From SHVO01 sp050250575 (GTDB lineage: Bacteria > Pseudomonadota > Alphaproteobacteria > Rhodospirillales > Rhodospirillaceae): a DNA stretch of 64,000 nt. The position numbers and the translations under genes are program-made. The notes under the pieces were generated by a model that was not told the DNA's origin, did no database searches, and saw only the letters and a program-made list of their open reading frames with translations. This document shows positions 37,514-45,627 of this stretch, piece by piece (position 1 is the first letter of the stretch; each line of letters opens with the position of its first letter). The stretch spans positions 186,001-250,000 of the forward strand of contig JBFWOJ010000002.1 in NCBI GenBank assembly GCA_050250575.1, read 5' to 3'.

Positions 37514-38602
37514 ATGGGATCTAACGTGACGCTAAACAATGCCAACCCCCTCCCTGGCGTACCCCTCGTAGAGTCGCCGTTTTTTGAAGAGCTGCTGGGC
37601 GGCGGTCGTCTCGATCCGGAGACGTGGCGCATCGCCTGCGACCTCCGGAACGACGGGTTCGCCATCTTCGACTTTCCGGACCCCGAGTTCCCGGCGGTTG
37701 CGCAGAGGATCCGGTCGGACCTGTCCAAGCGAATCAATTTCGAAGAGTGGCGACGCGGCGGAGCGACTCTGCGTATCCAGGATGCGTGGCGATTCAATAC
37801 CGATGTACGCCGCATCGCCGCAAACGAATCCGTGCGGGAGCTGCTCTCGACTCTTTACGGACGGGAAGCATTCCCGTTTCAATCGCTCTCGTTCCCGGTC
37901 GGTACGGAGCAACACGCGCACAGCGACTCCGTCCATTTTTCCTCAATGCCGGAAAGATTCATGTGCGGCGTTTGGGTGGCGCTCGAAGACGTGGAAGTGG
38001 ATCAGGGGCCGCTTATCTATTACCCCGGCTCGCACAAATGGCCAATCTATACCAATGAGCACATTGGCCGCAGCCATCTACATGAGAGATATTCCAGCCA
38101 GTACGATTTCGATCCGATTTGGGACCGCCTCATCGCGGTACATAAGGCCGAGCCTGTCCGTTTCACACCAAAGGCTGGCCAAGCTTTGATTTGGGCCGCA
38201 AACCTGCTCCACGGCGGCGACAAGCAAGCCGACAGAACAAAGACGCGCTGGTCCCAGGTGACCCACTACTTTTTTGAGGACTGTTGCTACTACACGCCCA
38301 TGGAATCCGACTCGCCCTTCGGCTCGATATTGTTTCGCGAGCCCGAAAACGTCGTCACGGGAGAGCGCGTAAAAAACCGCTACCACGGAAAACCGCTTCC
38401 CCAATCCTATATCGCCCAAACCCATCCCGACGTCGTGGCCCGCGCATGGGGGCCGCCCGCGGACAACGAAGCACCTCCGCCGGATTTCAACGCCGCTCTA
38501 TATCTTCAGGCCAACCCGGATGTCGCGGCCGTGGGGATGGATGCTCTGCAACACTATCGGCAATTCGGAAGGAAGGAGGGACGGCGCCTGAGGCCGTCGT
38601 AG
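37514..38602 (+). CDS. Phytanoyl-CoA dioxygenase family protein with C-terminal NPDV-type repeat
   Basis: This 362-residue Fe(II)/2-oxoglutarate dioxygenase-like protein shows the iron-binding HxD at His136 and Asp138, the distal His in LLHGGDK (His233) and a following TRWSQVTHYF. It would hydroxylate or otherwise oxidise an unknown substrate. The last 40 residues contain YLQANPDVAAVGMDALQHYRQFG..EGR, a short helical repeat often found in proteins of glycan loci. It follows wzt by 119 bases and is the last forward gene of the island, so a glycan or lipid substrate is likely. The in-frame open region upstream of 37514 overlaps wzt and was rejected. Confidence 0.85.
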   Translation: MGSNVTLNNANPLPGVPLVESPFFEELLGGGRLDPETWRIACDLRNDGFAIFDFPDPEFPAVAQRIRSDLSKRINFEEWRRGGATLRIQDAWRFNTDVRRIAANESVRELLSTLYGREAFPFQSLSFPVGTEQHAHSDSVHFSSMPERFMCGVWVALEDVEVDQGPLIYYPGSHKWPIYTNEHIGRSHLHERYSSQYDFDPIWDRLIAVHKAEPVRFTPKAGQALIWAANLLHGGDKQADRTKTRWSQVTHYFFEDCCYYTPMESDSPFGSILFREPENVVTGERVKNRYHGKPLPQSYIAQTHPDVVARAWGPPADNEAPPPDFNAALYLQANPDVAAVGMDALQHYRQFGRKEGRRLRPS

Positions 38603-38650
38603 ACTTTCGCACTTTGCCTTCGAGAGCGCTCGCACGGCCGGCAACGGGCC

Positions 38651-39403
38651 TCAGACAAACCGAATTTCGGTCTCCGTAGTCAGTGCGTTGAAGCGTGGCT
38701 TCGCGAACAGGAAGCCCTGCATCAGCCGGATCCCCGCGTCCGCGAGCACTTCAACCTGCTCCGGCCGCTCCACGCCCTCCGCCACGACCTCAATCCCGAG
38801 TTCGCGGCAGACCTTGATCATCGCGAGTGCAATAGCGCGACGGCGTGAATCTCTGTCGATATCGCGCACAAGCGCAAGGTCGAGCTTCACGACATCGACC
38901 TCGAGATCGGCAAGGCTGTTCAGGCCCGCATAACCTGCGCCGAAATCATCAAGCGCGACACTGAAACCGTGGCGCCGGTATTCCGCGATGATCGAACGCA
39001 GGTGAGGGACATCACCGATACGCTCGTCTTCGGTAATCTCGAAAGTGATCTTGTCCAAGGGAAATCCCACGCGCTCCGCAGCGGTCAATGTGGCGCGTAT
39101 ACAGGCCTGCGCCTCGTAGACGGCGTTGGGCAGAAAGTTGATGTTGAGACGGCGATCGAGCCCAAGAGCGGCGGCCTGCTCTATCGCCCGTACGCGACAT
39201 GATTGATCGAACGTATAGCGGTTTTCCGCATTGATCTGACGGAGGACACTTGCCGCGCCCTCGTCGCCGGGACCCCGCACCAACGCCTCATATCCATAGA
39301 TGCGCCGGTCAAACACGTTGACCACGGGCTGGAAAGCCATCGTGAAGGCAACGGGGAAATCTTTTGGATCCGAGCAACCTTCGCATTTTGGCGGTCGTGA
39401 CAT
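38651..39403 (-). CDS. EAL-domain c-di-GMP phosphodiesterase
   Basis: The 250-residue protein is a single EAL domain with short N-terminal CEGC (Cys7, Cys10). The signature Glu39-Ala-Leu is followed by NFLPN, EITEDE, DDFGAGYAGL, KLDLALVRD, AEGVE and QGFLFAKP, so all metal- and substrate-binding motifs appear intact. It should hydrolyse c-di-GMP to pGpG. No GGDEF or transmembrane part is present. It starts 14 bases after the preceding GT2 gene on the same strand and so is probably the last gene of the rhamnose operon, linking glycan production and second-messenger level. The function of the CxxC is unknown. Confidence 0.92.
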   Translation of the reverse strand: MSRPPKCEGCSDPKDFPVAFTMAFQPVVNVFDRRIYGYEALVRGPGDEGAASVLRQINAENRYTFDQSCRVRAIEQAAALGLDRRLNINFLPNAVYEAQACIRATLTAAERVGFPLDKITFEITEDERIGDVPHLRSIIAEYRRHGFSVALDDFGAGYAGLNSLADLEVDVVKLDLALVRDIDRDSRRRAIALAMIKVCRELGIEVVAEGVERPEQVEVLADAGIRLMQGFLFAKPRFNALTTETEIRFV

Positions 39404-39417
39404 CAGATTTTGAATCC

Positions 39418-40395
39418 TTAACCCAGATTGGCCGTGCAATCCGCAGGCTTCACGAGCGAACGCTTGCTGAGGAAGGCAACGGGGTTCCAGCTGATCCAGC
39501 GGCCGGCGTTGGCCCCCGGCGCGCGCAGTCTTTTTACAGCGCGCCGTGAAGCCAAAAATTCACCGCTGCGCGCAAGGCCGGCGGCCAGCCCTTTCATCCG
39601 CGCAGAGGCCGGGTTTTTCAAAAGCCCAACAATCTGGAGAAGGATAAACCCCGGAAGCGCGAGCAAGAGCAGTATGAAAGGCATGTTCTTGATCAAGACC
39701 CACCACTGGTTCCGGGCGATCAGGAAGGCCGCGAAATCGGAAAGCCCCTCGAAACTCGCGCCGCCGACATGATGGACGACGGCCGTCGGAACGACGGCGC
39801 ACTCTTCGCCCGCGAGCCGCAGGCGGAAGGCCACGTCCACGTCCTCATAAAAGCAGAAGAAGCGCTCGTCGAATCCGCCGATGCGTCTCAAAGTCTCCGC
39901 GCGGTAGAGCGCCGCGGCCGCGCAAACGCCGAAGCAATAGGCGAGATCTCCTTGCACCGCGGGGCGTGTGGTCCCACGCCAAGCCTGGCCCCAAATCAGA
40001 TAATGATCGCCGAAGCCGTCGACGCGGGAGGGATCGTCGGCATGGAGCTGCAAGGACCCAAAGGCTGCAACGGTCGGATGACGATGTGCCGCGCGCAACA
40101 GCAGCGCCAGCCAGTCGGGCGCGGGAAACGCGTCGGGATTGAGCGCGACGAGGAACGGCGTTTCGCACGCGGCGAGCGCCACGTTCATGGCGCCTGCGAA
40201 ACCGATGTTCTCCGCGAGCTCGCGGTAATCAACCGGGAACGGCTGCCTGTTGGCGAGGGCGCCGGGACGTTCGCGCGAGGCGTTGTCGATCAGGAGAACG
40301 CGAAAATCCTTCTCGGTCTGCGCTGCAAGAGCGCGGAAACAACGACCAAGCGTCGCGGTGGAGTTGTAGCTGACGATGGCGATCGTGACATTCAC
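39418..40395 (-). CDS. Glycosyltransferase family 2 (rhamnosyltransferase-like) with C-terminal membrane segment
   Basis: This 325-residue GT2 enzyme begins VTIAIVSYNSTATLGRCF and contains LLIDNAS, ENIGFAGAMN, ALNPDAFPAPDWL and FFCFYEDVDVAFRLRLAG. This set is typical of WbbL-like rhamnosyltransferases. A hydrophobic segment (about residues 235-258) near the C terminus suggests membrane attachment. The start is a GTG at 40395 because GTGA overlaps the rfbA stop exactly; the longer open frame runs into rfbA. Its place directly behind the dTDP-rhamnose genes supports dTDP-rhamnose as donor, by inference. Confidence 0.88.
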   Translation of the reverse strand: MNVTIAIVSYNSTATLGRCFRALAAQTEKDFRVLLIDNASRERPGALANRQPFPVDYRELAENIGFAGAMNVALAACETPFLVALNPDAFPAPDWLALLLRAAHRHPTVAAFGSLQLHADDPSRVDGFGDHYLIWGQAWRGTTRPAVQGDLAYCFGVCAAAALYRAETLRRIGGFDERFFCFYEDVDVAFRLRLAGEECAVVPTAVVHHVGGASFEGLSDFAAFLIARNQWWVLIKNMPFILLLLALPGFILLQIVGLLKNPASARMKGLAAGLARSGEFLASRRAVKRLRAPGANAGRWISWNPVAFLSKRSLVKPADCTANLG

Positions 40396-41267
40396 GGATT
40401 TGGATTTTCCGCGACCTGGATGAGGTATTGACCGTAACCGCTTTTCTTCAGCTCTTCGGCGAGGGTCAGGAGCTGCGCCTTGTCGATCCATCCGTTCGCA
40501 AAGGCAATTTCTTCGGGCACGCAGATCCGCTGACCCTGGCGCTTTTCGATGGTCTGCACGAAGGACGACGCCTCGACCAGGCTGTCATAAGTCCCGGTAT
40601 CGAACCAGGCGAAGCCGCGGCCCAGCCGCTCGACGTTGAGTCCGCCGCGCTCCAGATAGACGCGGTTGACGTCAGTGATCTCGAGCTCGCCGCGGGCGCT
40701 GGGCGCGAGGCCGGCGGCGATGTCGACGACGTCGTTGTCGTAAAAATAGAGCCCGGTCACCGCCCACGTGGACTTCGGCACCTTGGGTTTTTCCTCGATC
40801 GCGTTCGCGCGGCCCTGGGCGTCGAAGGCAACGATGCCGTAGCGCTCGGGATCGCGGACCTGATACCCGAACACCGTGGCTCCTTCTCGCCGGGCCGCCG
40901 CGGACCGGAGCTTTTCGGTGAGACCGTGGCCGTAGAAGATATTGTCGCCAAGGACGAGCGCGCAACTCGATTGGCCGACGAAGGATTTTCCGATGATGAA
41001 GGCCTGAGCCAGGCCGTCCGGACGGGGCTGCTGCGCGAACGAAAGGTTCATTCCCCAACGCGCGCCATCCCCCAGCAGGTGTTGGAAGCCCGCCGCATCA
41101 TGCGGCGTTGTGATGATCAGTACGTCACGTATGCCCGCGAGCATCAAGGCGCTCAGCGGGTAATAGATCATCGGCTTGTCGTAAACCGGCAGGAGCTGCT
41201 TGGACACCGAATAAGTGATCGGATGCAGCCGCGTGCCAGATCCGCCGGCGAGGATGATTCCCTTCAT
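40392..41267 (-). CDS. rfbA: Glucose-1-phosphate thymidylyltransferase RfbA
   Basis: This 291-residue nucleotidyltransferase begins KGIILAGGSGTRLHPIT and has YDKPMIYYPLSALMLAGI, LVLGDNIFYG, EEKPKVPKS and WFDTGTYDSL, all RmlA/RfbA motifs. It makes dTDP-glucose from dTTP and glucose-1-phosphate, the first step of dTDP-L-rhamnose synthesis, and is normally feedback-inhibited by dTDP-rhamnose. It follows rfbD by nine bases, and its stop overlaps the GT2 start. Confidence 0.97.
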   Translation of the reverse strand: MKGIILAGGSGTRLHPITYSVSKQLLPVYDKPMIYYPLSALMLAGIRDVLIITTPHDAAGFQHLLGDGARWGMNLSFAQQPRPDGLAQAFIIGKSFVGQSSCALVLGDNIFYGHGLTEKLRSAAARREGATVFGYQVRDPERYGIVAFDAQGRANAIEEKPKVPKSTWAVTGLYFYDNDVVDIAAGLAPSARGELEITDVNRVYLERGGLNVERLGRGFAWFDTGTYDSLVEASSFVQTIEKRQGQRICVPEEIAFANGWIDKAQLLTLAEELKKSGYGQYLIQVAENPNP

Positions 41268-41276
41268 ATCTTGTTC

Positions 41277-42167
41277 CTAAACAGCGAGCGTCTTGGCGAG
41301 CATCTCTTGCAGGGCTTGTTCCCAGGGCCGCTGCATAATGCCGTGCACACGGGCGATTTTGCTACAGTCGAGCACCGAGTTGGCCGGACGCTGCGCCGGG
41401 GTGGGATATTCGCTGGTCGGGATCGGTTCGACCTTCGGCCGTCGCCCGAGGTGGGGCGCCGCCAGCTCGAAGATCTTCTCGGCGAACCCATGCCAGGTTA
41501 CCGCGCCGCCGCCGGTATAGTTGAAGGTGCCGTACGCCTCTTCAGGGAGCGTCTCCTTGAGAAGCCTGCGCGTGAGAACAAGGAGCGCCTCGGCAAGATC
41601 GCCGGCGAAGGTGGGCGAGCCACACTGATCGTCGACGACGCGGATGACGTCGCGTTCGCGGCCGAGCCGCAACATGGTCTTCACGAAGTTGTGGCCATGA
41701 ACACCGTAGACCCACGCCGTGCGCACGATGATGTGACGGTCGAGGAAAGCGCGCACCGCCGCTTCGCCGGCGAGCTTGCTGTCGCCATAAACGCCGAGCG
41801 GCGCCGTGGCATCGTCCTCGATATAGGGGTCTTTGCGCCTGCCGTCGAACACATAGTCCGTGGAAATATGGATCAAGGGGATGTTGCGCTGGGAGCAGAG
41901 CGCGGCGAGGTGACCCGGTCCGTCGCGATTCACGGCGAAGGCACGGTCTTTATCGGACTCAGCCTTGTCCACCGTCGTATAGGCGGCCGCATTGATAATC
42001 ACGCGTGGGGCCGCGGCGCCGACCTGGGCGTTGACCGCCTTAGGATCCGTGATGTCCAGTTCGACGGAGCTGAACGCCTTCACGGCGAACTCCGACGCAG
42101 CCGCGCGGCGCGCGACTTCCCAGGCGACTTGCCCGCCGGCGCCAGTCAGCAGGATATCCGTCTTCAC
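41277..42167 (-). CDS. rfbD: dTDP-4-dehydrorhamnose reductase RfbD
   Basis: This 296-residue SDR-type enzyme begins DILLTGAGGQVAWEVAR and contains INAAAYTTVDKAE, HISTDYVFDG and YGDSKLAGE (YxxxK). These are RmlD motifs for reduction of dTDP-4-keto-L-rhamnose to dTDP-L-rhamnose. The start is the GTG at 42167, which overlaps the rfbB stop as GTGA. The 172 in-frame codons upstream lie inside rfbB. Confidence 0.96.
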   Translation of the reverse strand: MKTDILLTGAGGQVAWEVARRAAASEFAVKAFSSVELDITDPKAVNAQVGAAAPRVIINAAAYTTVDKAESDKDRAFAVNRDGPGHLAALCSQRNIPLIHISTDYVFDGRRKDPYIEDDATAPLGVYGDSKLAGEAAVRAFLDRHIIVRTAWVYGVHGHNFVKTMLRLGRERDVIRVVDDQCGSPTFAGDLAEALLVLTRRLLKETLPEEAYGTFNYTGGGAVTWHGFAEKIFELAAPHLGRRPKVEPIPTSEYPTPAQRPANSVLDCSKIARVHGIMQRPWEQALQEMLAKTLAV

Positions 42168-43234
42168 GCGCGTTTTCTCGAGGATGCGCCGGCGAGGCCC
42201 AAGCGCTCGCCGGCATAAGCCCCGGCGCGGATCTTGCTCCACCACGCACGATTGGAAAGATACCACTCGACCGTCTTCCGGAGACCGGTGGCGAAGCTCT
42301 CGCGCGGGCGCCAGCCGAGCTCGCGGCTGATTTTCGAAATGTCCATGGCGTAGCGTGCATCGTGGCCGGGGCGGTCGGTGACGAAGGTGATGAGTTCCCG
42401 CGCCGGTTTCGGGCCTGGCGCAAGCTCGTCGACCAGGTCGCAGATGGCGCGAACGACATCGATATTCTGACGCTCCGCCTCGCCACCCACATTGTAAACC
42501 TCGCCGAGGCGTCCTTTCTTCACCACCGTCCACAAGGCCCGGGCATGGTCCTCGACAAACAGCCAATCGCGTACGTTGGCGCCGGTGCCGTAGACCGGCA
42601 AAGGCTTGCCTTCGAGGGCGTTCAGAATGGTCAGGGGGATCAGCTTCTCGGGGAAATGATAGGGCCCATAGTTGTTCGAGCAATTCGTGGTCACGACCGG
42701 CAGGCCATAGGTATGATGCCAGGCACGAACAAGATGGTCGGACGCAGCCTTCGAGGCCGAGTAGGGCGAGTTCGGAGCGTAAGGCGTCGTTTCGGTGAAA
42801 AGTCCTTCGGCGCCGAGCGAGCCATAAACCTCGTCGGTAGAAATGTGGTGGAAACGGAAGGAGTCCTTGCGCGCGCCCGGCAGCCCTTGCCAGTAGGCAC
42901 GGGCCGCTTCGAGCATCGTATAGGTTCCGACGACATTCGTGGTGATGAAGGCCGCCGGGCCGTCGATCGAACGGTCCACGTGGCTTTCAGCGGCGAGGTG
43001 CATGACCGCATCGGGCTGTTCGGCCGTAAAGAGCTGCGCCATGGCCGGCGCATCGCAGACATCGGCATGCACGAACTTATAGTTCTTCAGGTCCGCGACC
43101 GGGGCCACGGATTCCAGATTGCCGGCATAGGTGAGTGCGTCGACATTGACGACGTCGACCTTCTCTTCGCCCGCCAGCAGGCGGACGACCGCCGACCCGA
43201 TGAAGCCGGCGCCGCCGGTCACGAGTACCTTCAT
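42164..43234 (-). CDS. rfbB: dTDP-glucose 4,6-dehydratase RfbB
   Basis: This 356-residue extended SDR has KVLVTGGAGFIGSAVVR, HLAAESHVDRSI, STDEVYGSLG and YSASKAASDHLVRAW (YxxxK). It converts dTDP-glucose to dTDP-4-keto-6-deoxyglucose with bound NAD. ATG 43234 is chosen; a GTG directly before it is also possible. A GGGAAGG ribosome-binding site lies upstream. Its last four bases overlap rfbD. Confidence 0.97.
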   Translation of the reverse strand: MKVLVTGGAGFIGSAVVRLLAGEEKVDVVNVDALTYAGNLESVAPVADLKNYKFVHADVCDAPAMAQLFTAEQPDAVMHLAAESHVDRSIDGPAAFITTNVVGTYTMLEAARAYWQGLPGARKDSFRFHHISTDEVYGSLGAEGLFTETTPYAPNSPYSASKAASDHLVRAWHHTYGLPVVTTNCSNNYGPYHFPEKLIPLTILNALEGKPLPVYGTGANVRDWLFVEDHARALWTVVKKGRLGEVYNVGGEAERQNIDVVRAICDLVDELAPGPKPARELITFVTDRPGHDARYAMDISKISRELGWRPRESFATGLRKTVEWYLSNRAWWSKIRAGAYAGERLGLAGASSRKRA

Positions 43235-43255
43235 CACGCCTTCCCTAACCCCGTT

Positions 43256-43813
43256 TCAAAAATACGCCGGCAAGTCCGCGAGGCGCGGCTGAACCTTGTC
43301 TTTCTCCGAAAGGATCGCCGCAGACTCGCTCACCGGCCATGCGATACCAAGGGCGGGATCGTTCCACAACAGCCCTAAATCATGTGCCGGTGAATAATAG
43401 TTGGTGACCTTGTAAAGCACCTCGGTATCGGCCTCGAGGGTCAGAAGGCCATGGGCAAAGCCGACGGGGATGAAAATCTGATTCCAAGCCTCCGCCGAAA
43501 TCACCGCGGAAACGTGCTTGCCGTAAGTAGGTGACCCGCGACGCAGGTCCACGGCCACGTCGAAAATCGATCCGCGGGTGACGCGCACGAGTTTGTCCTG
43601 CGCGAAAGGAGGGGTTTGAAAATGAAGCCCGCGGACGGTGCCCTTGGCGGCCGAGAAGGCGTGATTGTCCTGCACGAAGACATGATCGATCCCTGCATCC
43701 CGCAGCGCCTTCTGGGAATAGGTTTCGGAGAAGAACCCGCGGGCGTCGCCGTGTTTCTTTGGACGGACGATCTTTACATCCGGAATGGCGAGGCTCTCAA
43801 CGTTCACAGGCAT
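43256..43813 (-). CDS. rfbC: dTDP-4-dehydrorhamnose 3,5-epimerase RfbC
   Basis: This 185-residue cupin-fold epimerase has DARGFFSETY, FVQDNHAFSAAKGTVRGLHFQ with the catalytic His, VRGSIFDVAVDLRRGSPTYG-type sequence and IPVGFAHGLLTLE. It epimerises C3 and C5 of dTDP-4-keto-6-deoxyglucose. It lies 18 bases before rfbB in the order rfbC-rfbB-rfbD-rfbA, so all four rhamnose enzymes are in one operon. Confidence 0.97.
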   Translation of the reverse strand: MPVNVESLAIPDVKIVRPKKHGDARGFFSETYSQKALRDAGIDHVFVQDNHAFSAAKGTVRGLHFQTPPFAQDKLVRVTRGSIFDVAVDLRRGSPTYGKHVSAVISAEAWNQIFIPVGFAHGLLTLEADTEVLYKVTNYYSPAHDLGLLWNDPALGIAWPVSESAAILSEKDKVQPRLADLPAYF

Positions 43814-43830
43814 ACGTCAACTTTCCCAGC

Positions 43831-45522
43831 TTAAAGCAAAAAGATGGTCAGACCCGGGCGTTCGAGCTTCTGGCGTGCAAGATTTTCCAGCGTCTCCATA
43901 TAAGGAGCCGCCCAGCGTGAGAAGCGGGAAATATCGGTACCGTTGATGGCCCAGTCCATCACGATGACCACGGGCGGGCGCCTCTCTTCGGTCAATGCGA
44001 TGGCGCGGGGAATCCATCCCGGGTCGCGGACCAGCACGGAATCGTCGACATAGTGCTCGCGGAACAACAGCCGCCGTCCGGTCATGAAGGCAATGCCGGG
44101 GCAGTAGGGCACACAAACGATTGCGTCTCCCGGCGCGGAATTCCCCTCGATGACCGTCTTTATGTCTTCAAGCATAGCCTTCTCGGCGGGGGAGAGCCGG
44201 ACGTCGACACCGTGGGCTGCGACGAAGGATTCCGTACGGCCGAACGATCCGGCAATCGATCCCGTCCCTTCCGTGGTCAGCGCCGTCCAGACGTAAAGGC
44301 CCAGGGTGGCAGCGATCATGGCGGGAACGACGAGAACGGCGCGCCCGGGCATCAGGGTGCGCGCGAAGAGAACCCCTGCGAGCACGGTAAATCCCGGCAT
44401 GAAATTGGCGATATGAGAAAGGTCAGGCCGATAAAATAAATAATGCGGCAGCGCGGCAGCACCGGTCACGAGAACAACAAGCGTGACCGCCGCATATTTG
44501 ATGCGATCTTCGCCCTTGCGCAGGCCAAGCGCGGCACAGATCACAAACGCGCCAATGATGACGAGCGGAAGGTAGACGAGAAGCGCCAGCCGCAGCTCCG
44601 CGGCGCTATCGGCGCCGAAGAGGCGAGGCCGCTGCAACAGCGCCGCGCTCGACGTGTCCGAAGTCGCGCCGCCGAATAACGCGCCGAGCCCGCGCAGGCC
44701 GTAGTCGGCGAGCATGATCGGATAAGAGAGATATTGCCCCACGAGTATGTGGAAATAGCCGTCGCCGAGCGCAAGTAATAACCCCGGAATATGAGCGACG
44801 AGGAATGCGCAGGCGGCCGCGAGAATGAGCCGCCGGCCATGGGACAAACGCGCGGCGCGATCGGCGCCACTCTGCCACGCTGCGAGCAGGAGAAGCACCG
44901 CAAGAGGAACGGCAAAGATGTAGCCGAAGTCGGGCCGGATTTGAAACGAGATCGCCAGCGCCACGGCCGCCAGCGCCGCATCGCGCGGCCGCGCCTCTCT
45001 CAGGCGTTGGGCAAGCCTGATCTGCGGGACGGCGTTGATGAGGATGCACAGTCCGTAAAATGCTGTGGGGAGAAACGCGGGCGCAAGCCCCGGTACGGCG
45101 GCAAAGGCCGCGGCGAACCATCGCCGGCCGGTGAGCGCAAGAACTGCTGCATAAACCAGAAGCGTGGTGAGGAGCGCGCAGGCAAAGAACAGGGCGCGGG
45201 CGAGCAGAAGGTGGGGACCAAAGCCGCGGAATAGGGCTTCGCCAACCTTGAACCAAAGCAGACCGTAGTTCACGGGCAACTCGCGGAGGCTTGTGCCTCG
45301 CGACAACTCATAGGCGAATTGAACGTAATTTCCCTCGTCGGAGTAATTGAACCCTGCGTCGAAGTAGAGGGCGTAATAAACCGCCGACGCGGCGACCAAC
45401 AAAAGAGCGGGCAGCCAGGTTCTCGGTGCCGGGACGGGGGTTAAAGAGCTGGATTTCACGGGCGAAAGAGCCAAGAGAGGGGAACCGCGCCAAAATACAA
45501 GCAGCCGAGAGGTGGGCGCCAC
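43831..45522 (-). CDS. Polytopic membrane protein, possible GT-C type glycosyltransferase
   Basis: The 563-residue product has about ten to twelve hydrophobic helices in residues 30-440 and a soluble C-terminal domain. The first periplasmic loop contains FNYSDEGNYVQFAYELSRGTSLRELPVNYG. Its acidic DEG near the end of the first helix is the sort of loop found in GT-C (PMT/ArnT-like) transferases. I do not recognise the exact family. The start is a GTG with GGGGAG close upstream; a downstream GTG at 45459 is an alternative. It is the first gene of the rfbCBDA operon and is divergent from the histidine kinase, so transfer of a lipid-linked sugar is a plausible but unproven role. Confidence 0.65.
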   Translation of the reverse strand: MAPTSRLLVFWRGSPLLALSPVKSSSLTPVPAPRTWLPALLLVAASAVYYALYFDAGFNYSDEGNYVQFAYELSRGTSLRELPVNYGLLWFKVGEALFRGFGPHLLLARALFFACALLTTLLVYAAVLALTGRRWFAAAFAAVPGLAPAFLPTAFYGLCILINAVPQIRLAQRLREARPRDAALAAVALAISFQIRPDFGYIFAVPLAVLLLLAAWQSGADRAARLSHGRRLILAAACAFLVAHIPGLLLALGDGYFHILVGQYLSYPIMLADYGLRGLGALFGGATSDTSSAALLQRPRLFGADSAAELRLALLVYLPLVIIGAFVICAALGLRKGEDRIKYAAVTLVVLVTGAAALPHYLFYRPDLSHIANFMPGFTVLAGVLFARTLMPGRAVLVVPAMIAATLGLYVWTALTTEGTGSIAGSFGRTESFVAAHGVDVRLSPAEKAMLEDIKTVIEGNSAPGDAIVCVPYCPGIAFMTGRRLLFREHYVDDSVLVRDPGWIPRAIALTEERRPPVVIVMDWAINGTDISRFSRWAAPYMETLENLARQKLERPGLTIFLL

Positions 45523-45627
45523 CCTCTCCCCGTCACTAAATGAATAATAATTCTACCCTGGGGGATGATATAGGGAAGCCGGGGCCGGCGCGCGCAACGC
45601 GCCGACAGGCACAGGGGCGCGAGGGGT

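Noticed and set aside
40428..42218. 596-codon open frame on the plus strand
   Set aside because: It is antisense to rfbA and rfbD, both unmistakable.
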